Below, in pieces: positions 24,109 to 30,985 of a stretch of DNA of 46,304 nt. The notes below the pieces were generated by a model, which saw nothing but the letters and a program-made list of their open reading frames with translations, searched no databases and had not been told where the DNA came from. Position 1 is the first letter of the stretch, and the number at the start of each line of letters is the position of its first letter. Source of the DNA: Mesorhizobium sp. (GTDB lineage Bacteria; Pseudomonadota; Alphaproteobacteria; Rhizobiales; Rhizobiaceae); NCBI GenBank assembly GCA_004020365.1, contig SAQR01000049.1, positions 1-46,304 of the forward strand, in the 5' to 3' direction. Both the position numbers and the translations under genes were made by a program.

Positions 24109-25090
24109 AAAAAATTCCGGCGGGCAGGCGGGCGAGGGCCGCGTTAAGAACGCGATCCTGATAGCCGGGCCGACCGCCAGCGGCAAGTCCGCCCTTGCGC
24201 TCGACCTCGCCGAGCGCAACGGCGGGGTCATCGTCAACACCGATTCCATGCAAGTCTATTCGGTGCTCGACGTGCTGACGGCGCGGCCGACTGCTGCCGA
24301 AGTCGCTCGCCTCCCGCATTTCCTCTACGGGCATGTCCATCCCTCCACCGCCTATTCCACCGGCGCCTGGCTGCGCGACGTGATGAAGCTCATCGACGGC
24401 GGCACGTTCTTCGAACGGCCGGTCGGCACGTTCGTCGAACGGCCGGTGATTTTCGTCGGCGGTACCGGGCTTTATTTCCGCGCGCTTGCGGAAGGCATTT
24501 CGGAAATGCCCGACATTCCGCAGTCGATCCGTGATCGCTGGCGCTACGAACTCCAGGAGCAGGGCGCAGCCAAGCTGCATCGCATCCTGCTGCGCGAGGA
24601 TTCCGCAGCCGGCATGATGCTGAAGCCGACCGACGGCCAGCGCATTGCGCGGGCTCTGGAGGTGCTCGACGCATCGGGCCGTTCCATCCTGGAATGGCAG
24701 GCGGCGCGAGGCCGTCCACTGATCGACAGGGCCAGCACGCGCTTCTTTGTGATCGAGCCCGACCGAGCGGAGTTGGTGAAGCGGATCGAGGGGCGGTTCG
24801 ACCGCATGCTGGAGAAGGGCGCTCTCGACGAGGTCAGGCGGCTGACCGAGCTTGGCCTAGATTCCGACTTGCCGGCGATGAAAGCGATCGGCGTTCGCGA
24901 ACTCCACGCCGCAATGGCCGGCGAGCTGAGTTTTCCCGAAGCGATCGAGCGCGCCAAGATAGCGACGCGACAATATGCCAAGCGCCAGGCGACCTGGTTC
25001 AGGCATCAGTTGGGTCCGGAATGGCTGAGATTGCGCCCTGGTGATCGTGTGGAATCCACGATCTTGGATACCCTTTCCAGTGCAACCTGA
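24092..25090 (+). CDS. miaA: tRNA dimethylallyltransferase with an 8-residue tandem duplication
   Basis: A 332-residue protein with P-loop LIAGPTASGKSALALDLAE, catalytic-region NTDSMQVYSVLDVLTARPT, VGGTGLYFRAL and the C-terminal RQYAKRQATWFRHQ. It puts the isopentenyl group on A37 of tRNAs that read UNN codons. No ATG fits; the GTG at 24092 after GGGA is chosen, and it lies inside the divergent serB start. An in-frame 24-bp tandem duplication (24401-24424 and 24425-24448) gives GTFFERPV-GTFVERPV just before the VGGTGLY motif, which relatives carry once. It is predicted active, since all core motifs are intact. Confidence 0.93.
   Translation: MAISGIKNSGGQAGEGRVKNAILIAGPTASGKSALALDLAERNGGVIVNTDSMQVYSVLDVLTARPTAAEVARLPHFLYGHVHPSTAYSTGAWLRDVMKLIDGGTFFERPVGTFVERPVIFVGGTGLYFRALAEGISEMPDIPQSIRDRWRYELQEQGAAKLHRILLREDSAAGMMLKPTDGQRIARALEVLDASGRSILEWQAARGRPLIDRASTRFFVIEPDRAELVKRIEGRFDRMLEKGALDEVRRLTELGLDSDLPAMKAIGVRELHAAMAGELSFPEAIERAKIATRQYAKRQATWFRHQLGPEWLRLRPGDRVESTILDTLSSAT
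24401..24448 (+). repeat. 24-bp tandem duplication inside miaA
   Basis: Two adjacent 24-bp units differ at 2 positions (T/G at unit position 10, C/G at the last base). They keep the frame and encode GTFFERPV and GTFVERPV. Confidence 0.93.
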
Positions 25091-25104
25091 AAAGTTGACT
25101 TTAA

Positions 25105-25117
25105 GGGAAGACTTCCC
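25105..25117. promoter_or_regulatory. Perfect 13-bp palindrome between miaA and the cyclase gene
   Basis: GGGAAG-A-CTTCCC lies 14 bp after the miaA stop, right behind a TTGACT (25095-25100). There is no T-tract, so it is either a weak hairpin at the end of the miaA transcript or a binding site. Role unknown. Confidence 0.35.
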
Positions 25118-25193
25118 GTTGAAGTTGTCCTAATTAACCCTCCGTAAGGCCGTCGATGCCATAACGTCTTTTGGGTTTTGCAACGGGGAGCAG

Positions 25194-25985
25194 ATGCGTT
25201 TTCACAAGGCGGAATCAGCCTTTTTCGTCTTCATCTTCGTGATCCTGGCCGCCGGCCTGGTGACGCTTCACGCCTATAGGCTTCTGCAGGCGCTCGCGGC
25301 GGAGATCACTACGCCCGCCGGGATTGAGGAGACCATTTATCTCAACAAGCTGTTGTTTGGGACCGGCGTGCTTTTGGCGACTGCCCTGTTCTTCGGGATT
25401 TTCTTCATCTACCCGCTGATTCGCAAGCAGGCGACGGAAGAAGGCAAGCTGCGCGCCATGACGGTTTCGCTCAGCGCCCGTTCGGAAACGCTGGAGCATG
25501 CGGCGCTGACCGACGGCCTGACCGGTATGCAGAACCGGCGCTATTTCGACGATGCACTGAAGGAATATCTCGAGGAATTCCGTCGCATCGACAAGCCGGT
25601 CGGGCTCATGATCCTTGATCTCGACCATTTCAAGCAGGTCAACGACACCCACGGTCATGACGTCGGCGACGAGGTGTTGCGGGCGGTCGCCAATTGTCTC
25701 AAGGACATGACGCGTTATCACGACGTGGTGGCGCGCCTGGGCGGTGAGGAGTTCGCAGTGGTTACGCCCAACATGGATGCCGAACTGCTGTCCAAGTTCG
25801 CCGAGCGCATCCGCAAGGCGATCGCCAATATGTCGATACTATCGGGCAATGTCCGGCTGAAGATCACCACAAGCGTCGGTCTTGCCATCTGGGATCGCAA
25901 GGAAACCGCCGAAGAATTCTATCGCCGCGCCGACCGCCAGCTGTATGAAGCCAAGAGGCAAGGCCGCAACCGCGTCTGCGCCTGA
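25194..25985 (+). CDS. Membrane-anchored diguanylate cyclase (GGDEF domain)
   Basis: A 263-residue protein with two membrane helices (AFFVFIFVILAAGLVTLHAY, about 8-28, and GTGVLLATALFFGIFFIYPL, about 56-76) enclosing a short periplasmic loop. The GGDEF domain follows (about 105-263) with DGLTGMQNRRYFDD, LDLDHFKQVNDTHGHDVGDE and the intact active loop GGEEF. An RxxD product-inhibition site (RYHD) sits five residues before GGEEF. It should make cyclic-di-GMP and be feedback-inhibited. GGGGAG precedes the ATG at 25194. No EAL domain or partner gene is adjacent. The loop is short, so it may sense membrane state or interact with another protein. Confidence 0.93.
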   Translation: MRFHKAESAFFVFIFVILAAGLVTLHAYRLLQALAAEITTPAGIEETIYLNKLLFGTGVLLATALFFGIFFIYPLIRKQATEEGKLRAMTVSLSARSETLEHAALTDGLTGMQNRRYFDDALKEYLEEFRRIDKPVGLMILDLDHFKQVNDTHGHDVGDEVLRAVANCLKDMTRYHDVVARLGGEEFAVVTPNMDAELLSKFAERIRKAIANMSILSGNVRLKITTSVGLAIWDRKETAEEFYRRADRQLYEAKRQGRNRVCA

Positions 25986-26025
25986 AATCCCAATTCTTTA
26001 GACGCCTCTAGCGAATCTCGCGTAT

Positions 26026-26072
26026 TGTCAATAGTTGACATCTATTGCTAATCGTGCTGTCAAACCTATTAT
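26026..26072 (+). promoter_or_regulatory. Promoter and operator of the ParDE operon
   Basis: TGTCAA-TAG-TTGACA (26026-26040) is a perfect inverted repeat, and a third TGTCAA half-site lies at 26058-26063. TTGCTA (26045-26050), 16 bp, TATTAT (26067-26072) is the likely promoter. The sites flank the -35 and precede the -10, as expected for autorepression by a ribbon-helix-helix antitoxin. Confidence 0.55.
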
Positions 26073-26089
26073 CTCGATAGGAGGCCACC

Positions 26090-26356
26090 ATGCCAAATTA
26101 TGCTCTGAATGATCACTACGAGAACTTCATCAGGAAGCAGCTCGAATCCGGCCGCTACAACAATGCCAGCGAGGTTGTGCGTGCGGGCCTGCGCATGCTC
26201 GAGGATTTCGAGGCGGAGCGCGAGAAGTGGCTCCGCGAGGAGATACCTTCCCGCTTGGCCGAGCTCCAGCAGGATCGGACGAAGGGTATCCCGGCCGACA
26301 CGGTCTTTTCCCGATTGGAAGCGCGTCACCGCGCGAACCTGGCTAAAGCCAAATAG
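26090..26356 (+). CDS. parD: ParD-type antitoxin
   Basis: An 88-residue protein with an N-terminal ribbon-helix-helix ([20 protein letters not shown], then [20 protein letters not shown]), the ParD/CC2985 signature, and a charged C-terminal tail that would wrap the toxin. It binds its own operator as a dimer and neutralises ParE. A strong AGGAGG site precedes the ATG at 26090. The toxin gene starts 3 bp after its stop. Length fits the family. Confidence 0.9.
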   Translation: MPNYALNDHYENFIRKQLESGRYNNASEVVRAGLRMLEDFEAEREKWLREEIPSRLAELQQDRTKGIPADTVFSRLEARHRANLAKAK

Positions 26357-26359
26357 GGG

Positions 26360-26671
26360 ATGGACTATCAGGTCGTCTTTCATCCCAATGCGGAGGCAGA
26401 GCTACAAGGGCTCTATGACGATATCGCGGAACGAGCCTCGCCCACCATCGCCTGGAATTTCGTTGCCGGTGTCCGCGACCATTGCCTCGGGCTCTCGACA
26501 TTCCCGCATCGGGGCACCGAGCGGCTGGATTTCATGCCTGGTCTGCGCATTGTTGGCTACCGCCGCACCGTCAGCATCGCTTTCGCCGTTGACGGCGAGC
26601 GGGTGCTGATTTTGGGCATTTTCTATCGCGGCCGGAACATTACACCGGAATTTTTCGAAGAACGTCTTTAG
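26360..26671 (+). CDS. parE: ParE-type toxin (RelE/ParE superfamily)
   Basis: A 103-residue toxin with the ParE pattern YQVVFHPNAEAELQGLYDDI, FPHRGTERLDFMPGLRIVGY and the conserved end VLILGIFYRGRN. ParE toxins poison DNA gyrase; some family members act otherwise, so the target is from family knowledge. It directly follows parD in one operon and converges on the HerA-like gene (51 bp between stops). It appears intact and is chromosomal. Confidence 0.9.
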   Translation: MDYQVVFHPNAEAELQGLYDDIAERASPTIAWNFVAGVRDHCLGLSTFPHRGTERLDFMPGLRIVGYRRTVSIAFAVDGERVLILGIFYRGRNITPEFFEERL

Positions 26672-26722
26672 ACGGCTGGCGCCGGCTTCCGAGCCCTTTC
26701 GCTCGTTTTTGGACTGGCCGCA

Positions 26723-28582
26723 TCAATCGTTCTGCGGGCGCAGGCCGAAGGTTGTCGGCCTGAGGCCATAGCGCATGTCGAAATCGTCGTCGGGTTGGAC
26801 GCGCGGGACGGGCGGCTTGCGATAGTCGGGATCGCCGGCCTGCCGGCTCGAATCCACGACTTCGGCGAAGGCCATCGCCTGCTGCGGTTTTGGCACGTTG
26901 CGCAGCCTTTCGACGATCGCCACCAGATCGACATCATTGCCAGCCTCGGACGGCAAGGTTTGCTCGCGCTTGGCGGTACCCGGGATCAGACCCTCGGACA
27001 GTTTTTCGAATTTCAATCGCATGGTCGTCGCCACGCCTTCACCAAAGGCGATGGCTTCGCGCTGGCCCATCGAAGACAGGAATGCCAGTGTTGAGGCCGA
27101 GGAATCGGCGATCGCCGAGCGGATGATCGCCTGGTCCTGCTCGTTGGCGAGCCGCATGGCAAAAAAGGTCGAGCACTGTGACAGGATGGTGGGGTCGAGT
27201 TCGCCCGGGCGCTGGGTGACGATGCCAAGATAACAACCATATTTGCGGCCTTCCTTGGCGATGCGCGACAGCGCGTGCCGGGTCGGCGCGAAACCAAGGC
27301 GCGGATCGGCCGGCATGTAGCGGTGCGCTTCCTCGCACAGCAAGAGCAGCCGCAGCCGGCCCTCGCTCCACAGCGCCAGGTCGAAGGCCAGCCGCGCCAG
27401 CACCGAGCAGACGGAATTGACCACTTCCGAAGGCATGCCTGCCATCTCGAAGCAGGTCACCGGGCGGCCGTGATGCGGCACGCGGAAAATGTTGCCGATC
27501 GTCTCGTGGATGGTGTCCTCGATCAGCCGCGAGTTGAACATGAAGCGGTAGCGCGGATCCGAGGCTGCCGATTCGATGCGCGTCTTCAGCGATTTGAGGG
27601 TGGGACGGTCGTTCTTGCTTTCCAGAAGTCCCATGCGCTCATCGATCTGCTTGATGAGATCGACAATGCGATAGGGCACCGGCGTGTCCGCGGTCAGCGC
27701 ATCGCTGCCGCGCCTGAGATAAGTGCCCGAACTCGGGTTGCGATAAAGGTTTTTGGCCGCGGGAATGAGATCGCGCAAGGCGTCCACCTCTTCCGGCACG
27801 GTCTCGCGACCGCGAAACAGCACTTCGGCAAACTCCTCGAGCTTGAAAATCCAGAAGGGCAGGTCCAGCGTCGTCGAATCGACCCTGACGCAGTGCTCCG
27901 GCAAGGACGCGGCGAACTCGTTGTGCGGATCAAGGATGAGAACGCGCAGGTCGGGCCGTGCGGCGAGCGACTTGCGCAAAAGCAGCGAGACGGCGGTGGA
28001 TTTGCCGACGCCGGTGGTGCCGACAATGGCGAAATGGCGCGCCAGCGTGTCGTCGATAGCGATGTTGGCGTCGATCGCCTCATCCTGTGACAGCGTGCCG
28101 ATGGTGATCGAGTGACGTCCGGCGAGGTCATAGACTGCCTGCAGGTCGCGGCTGCGGATGCGGTGGGCGATGGCGCCGATATGCGGATACGCTGTGATAC
28201 CGCGGTCGAAAATCGGTTTGGCGCCGGGCTCGGCGCCGTCGCGCACCTCGCCGATGAGCTCGATACTGACCTCGATCGGGTTTTGGCCCTCATCGTGCCA
28301 GGCGCGATCCGCCTTGCCGACCGCGTAGACCAGCCCGACGGTACGCGTGTTGCCAAGGTTGATGGAGATCATCTTGCCGACGCTCCAATGGCCGGTGACC
28401 GTGCCTACGATATCGGCGGCATGGGCGCTGATGGTGGCGCGCGCGCCGTCGCACTGGACGACATTGCCCAGAACGCGCTTGTCGCTCTGCTCCGCCTTGC
28501 GGCGCTCCTGCAATGTCGGCTCTCCAACCGAGATGTCGCGGTCGACGAACATGGACAGGCTGTTTCCCATTTCCCTTCCCAT
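26723..28582 (-). CDS. HerA-like hexameric ATPase/translocase (DUF87)
   Basis: A 619-residue protein. An N-terminal beta-barrel (HAS-barrel-like, about 30-150, with GNVVQCDGARATI and GKMISINLGNTRTVGLVYAV) precedes the FtsK-HerA motor: Walker A GTTGVGKSTAVSLLLRKSLA (about residue 190), RVLILDPHNEFA, Walker B RLLLLCEEAHRYMP and the C-terminal GIVTQRPGELDPTILSQCST. Such ATPases translocate on DNA, often with the nuclease NurA in archaea. No NurA, SIR2 or other nuclease gene is adjacent here. Two in-frame ATGs (28582 and 28570) compete; the second has a better GGAAGG site. It is monocistronic. Confidence 0.85.
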   Translation of the reverse strand: MGREMGNSLSMFVDRDISVGEPTLQERRKAEQSDKRVLGNVVQCDGARATISAHAADIVGTVTGHWSVGKMISINLGNTRTVGLVYAVGKADRAWHDEGQNPIEVSIELIGEVRDGAEPGAKPIFDRGITAYPHIGAIAHRIRSRDLQAVYDLAGRHSITIGTLSQDEAIDANIAIDDTLARHFAIVGTTGVGKSTAVSLLLRKSLAARPDLRVLILDPHNEFAASLPEHCVRVDSTTLDLPFWIFKLEEFAEVLFRGRETVPEEVDALRDLIPAAKNLYRNPSSGTYLRRGSDALTADTPVPYRIVDLIKQIDERMGLLESKNDRPTLKSLKTRIESAASDPRYRFMFNSRLIEDTIHETIGNIFRVPHHGRPVTCFEMAGMPSEVVNSVCSVLARLAFDLALWSEGRLRLLLLCEEAHRYMPADPRLGFAPTRHALSRIAKEGRKYGCYLGIVTQRPGELDPTILSQCSTFFAMRLANEQDQAIIRSAIADSSASTLAFLSSMGQREAIAFGEGVATTMRLKFEKLSEGLIPGTAKREQTLPSEAGNDVDLVAIVERLRNVPKPQQAMAFAEVVDSSRQAGDPDYRKPPVPRVQPDDDFDMRYGLRPTTFGLRPQND

Positions 28583-28712
28583 TTTCCCAAGAGCGATCGA
28601 CCTTACGCCGGCGGGGTTAAGGTGGGGTGAGGTCGGATGGTGTAGGGACCATTAAGCCGGTCGCGAAAATTGAACCGACCGGCATCGGCCAGTGCCGGTG
28701 CAGCCCGAATTT

Positions 28713-30515
28713 CTATCCCGCGTGATGCACCTGCTGCAGCCCGTAGACCGGCGTTGCGATGCCCTCATGCCGTGCTTTCAACTGCAGCGACAGGAACTGC
28801 GAATAGTGGCGTGACTGGTGCAGATTGCCGCCGTGGAACCATAGCGCTTCCTGTTGCGTCGGCTTCCACATGTTGCGCTGCTCGCCCTCCCAGGGACCGG
28901 GATCCTTGGTAGTGTTCGAGCCGAGTCCCCAGCATTTTCCGACTTTGTCGGCGACCTCTTTCGAGATCAGCTCCGCCGCCCAGCCGTTCATCGAACCGTA
29001 GCCGGTGGCATAGACGACGACATCGGCCGGCAGCTCGGTGCCGTCGCTGAGCAGGACCGAATGTTCCTTGATCTCGGTCACGTCGACGCCGCTGTTCAGC
29101 TTGATGGCGCCGTCGATGATCAACTGGGAGGCGCCGATATCGATATAGTAGCCGGAACCGCGCCTGAGATATTTCATGAATAGGCCGGAGCCGTCGTCGC
29201 CCCAGTCGAGCATGAAGCCGGCTCTTTCCAGTCCCTCGTAGAAGTCGGCATCACGCTCCTTCATCTTCTCGTAGAGCGGGATCTGGAATTCGTGCAGGAT
29301 CTTGTAGGGCAGCGAGGCGAAGATGAGATCGGCCTTGGCCGTAGTCATGCCGTTCTGCACGGCCTGCTCCGAATAGAGGGCTCCGAGCCCGATATCCATC
29401 AGCGTGTCGGATTTGACGATGTGCGTGGTCGATCGCTGCACCATGGTGACGTCGACGCCGGCTTCCCAGAGTGCGGCGCAGATATCATGCGCGGAATTGT
29501 TCGACCCGATGACGACGACTTTCTTGCCGACGCAGCTGTCTGGACCGGGATGTTTCGAGGAGTGGTGCTGATCGCCCTTGAAATTCTCCATGCCTTTGAA
29601 CTGCGGGACGTTGGGCCGGCCCGACATGCCGGTGGCCAGCACCAGCTGCTTCGGCTTCAGCGTGATATCCTTGCCATCGCGACGGACGACGACCGTCCAT
29701 TCCTTCTTCTGATCGTCATAGGTGGCGCTCTTGGCCTCAGTGGAGGACCAATAGTTCAGCTCCATGACCTTGGTGTACATTTCCAGCCAGTCGCCGATCT
29801 TGTCCTTGGGCGAGAAGACCGGCCAGTTCCGAGGAAAGTCGATATAGGGCAGATGGTCGTACCAGACCGGATCGTGCAGGCAGAGCGACTTGTAGCGCTT
29901 GCGCCACGAATCGCCGGCACGCTCGTTCTTCTCGACAATTATGGTCGGCACGCCGAGCTGCCTCAGCCGGGCACCGAGCGCGATGCCGCCCTGGCCGCCG
30001 CCGATGATCAGCGTGTTGGGCTGACTGACAAAGCCGAGTTCGGTCGCCTCCTTCTCGCGCTCCTCCTTCCAGGTCGGCCGGTTTTTGCCGTGACCGTGCT
30101 TGGCACCCATCGGCCGGGCGAAGCCGGCGGGTTCCTCATGGCCCTTCAGCTCGACCATGGTGGTGAGCAGCGTCCAGATCTTGCCGTTCTTCAGCCTGAT
30201 ATGGCCGAAGCCGCGCGCAACCTCCGTCTCGAAACTGATCCAACCCTCGAGCAGCCCGTCGCTCTCGGTGGCGTCTTCGCCTTTCGCAAGCGCCCAGTTC
30301 GATGGCTTTGTCTTCGCCAACTGGCTTATCAGCATATCGCGCACCTGGTCGCGACCCTCCATGGTCTTGATATTCCAGGTGAAGGTCACCAGGTCGCGCC
30401 AGTAGCAGTCTTCCTGAAAGCACCCGACCGCTTCGTCGACGTCGCCGGCGGCGAGCGCTGCGCTGAATTGGTCGAGCACGTCGGATAGTTTCTTGGCTGG
30501 GGCCTTGTCGAGCAT
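28713..30515 (-). CDS. SnoaL-like domain fused to a flavin-containing monooxygenase
   Basis: A 600-residue protein of two parts. Residues about 8-130 are an NTF2/SnoaL-like fold (LDQFSAALAAGDVDEAVGCF, YWRDLVTFTWNIKTMEGRDQ). Residues about 168-600 are an FMO-type flavoenzyme with FAD site IIGGGQGGIALGARL, NADPH site VVVIGSNNSAHDICAAL and the late motif VVVYATGYGSMNGW. The family fingerprint reads FKGDQHHSSKH, with His where FMOs have Tyr or Trp. It should oxygenate a small substrate with NADPH and O2; the substrate is unknown. GGGAGGAA supports the ATG at 30515. It is divergent from the ilv leader about 300 bp away; that gap holds only the ilv promoter and a loose inverted repeat. Confidence 0.88.
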   Translation of the reverse strand: MLDKAPAKKLSDVLDQFSAALAAGDVDEAVGCFQEDCYWRDLVTFTWNIKTMEGRDQVRDMLISQLAKTKPSNWALAKGEDATESDGLLEGWISFETEVARGFGHIRLKNGKIWTLLTTMVELKGHEEPAGFARPMGAKHGHGKNRPTWKEEREKEATELGFVSQPNTLIIGGGQGGIALGARLRQLGVPTIIVEKNERAGDSWRKRYKSLCLHDPVWYDHLPYIDFPRNWPVFSPKDKIGDWLEMYTKVMELNYWSSTEAKSATYDDQKKEWTVVVRRDGKDITLKPKQLVLATGMSGRPNVPQFKGMENFKGDQHHSSKHPGPDSCVGKKVVVIGSNNSAHDICAALWEAGVDVTMVQRSTTHIVKSDTLMDIGLGALYSEQAVQNGMTTAKADLIFASLPYKILHEFQIPLYEKMKERDADFYEGLERAGFMLDWGDDGSGLFMKYLRRGSGYYIDIGASQLIIDGAIKLNSGVDVTEIKEHSVLLSDGTELPADVVVYATGYGSMNGWAAELISKEVADKVGKCWGLGSNTTKDPGPWEGEQRNMWKPTQQEALWFHGGNLHQSRHYSQFLSLQLKARHEGIATPVYGLQQVHHAG

Positions 30516-30774
30516 CAAATTCCTCCCGTGAAGTGCTGGTCGTCATCGCGGCTTGCCGGACCCTCCCAGGCCGGTCGACCGAAGTATCGCGGCAAACTGT
30601 GCGCCGCGTCACGTCGTCAAATAGTTTGGCGCGGTTTCAATGGCTTATCGGGATGATCGCGGGCACTGATCCTGCCCGTGGTCGTACGGAACGGTGGTTC
30701 GACGAATGGGGTGCCACCGGGCTGCCTGACCCCGTCAACCGGCCCGAACCGTCTGGCGTCTTTCATATTCGCCG

Positions 30775-30804
30775 TTGACAGCGGCGCAAAACCAATTCTA
30801 TTGT
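30775..30804 (+). promoter_or_regulatory. Promoter of the ilv leader and operon
   Basis: TTGACA (30775-30780), 18 bp, TATTGT (30799-30804). A start 6-8 nt downstream falls on or just before the leader ATG at 30813, so the leader mRNA would have almost no 5' UTR. Confidence 0.6.
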
Positions 30805-30812
30805 CCGCCACC

Positions 30813-30866
30813 ATGAAAACGGCACTCATTCTCGTAGTAGGAAAGCGTGTGGGCAAGGCGGTGTAA
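30813..30866 (+). CDS. ilv operon leader peptide (17 aa)
   Basis: The frame encodes MKTALILVVGKRVGKAV and stops with TAA. Eight of 17 codons are Leu, Ile or Val, including the run L-I-L-V-V, which is the expected sensor for branched-chain aminoacyl-tRNA supply. A perfect hairpin GGCGGT-GTA-ACCGCC (30857-30871) spans the stop codon, and an attenuator hairpin follows 34 nt later. The acetolactate synthase gene starts 120 bp downstream. Ribosome stalling at the L-I-L-V-V codons would leave downstream RNA free to form an antiterminator. The coding role is inferred from this arrangement. Confidence 0.8.
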   Translation: MKTALILVVGKRVGKAV

Positions 30867-30899
30867 CCGCCGGGCGAAAACCTCCCATGCGCAGACACA

Positions 30900-30921
30900 G
30901 GCTCCCTCGGGGGCCTTTTTT
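30900..30921 (+). terminator. Attenuator terminator in the ilvB leader
   Basis: GGCTCC and GGGGCC pair around a CTCG loop and are followed by TTTTTT. CCTCCC at 30882-30887 could pair with the same G-run, giving an exclusive alternative fold that would prevent termination. Confidence 0.75.
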
Positions 30922-30985
30922 ATTGCCCGAAACACGATTAAACGACCAGCAATCGCCCGATGGCGGACAGTACGGGACCAGATCG

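Noticed and set aside
26723-28582. HerA-based antiphage defence system
   Set aside because: Known HerA defence systems carry a SIR2, DUF4297 or nuclease partner next to herA; none is present here, and ParDE is an ordinary toxin-antitoxin pair.
29292-30488. Long plus-strand open frame opposite the monooxygenase
   Set aside because: No ribosome site or recognisable fold; composition is typical of an antisense shadow of a high-GC gene.
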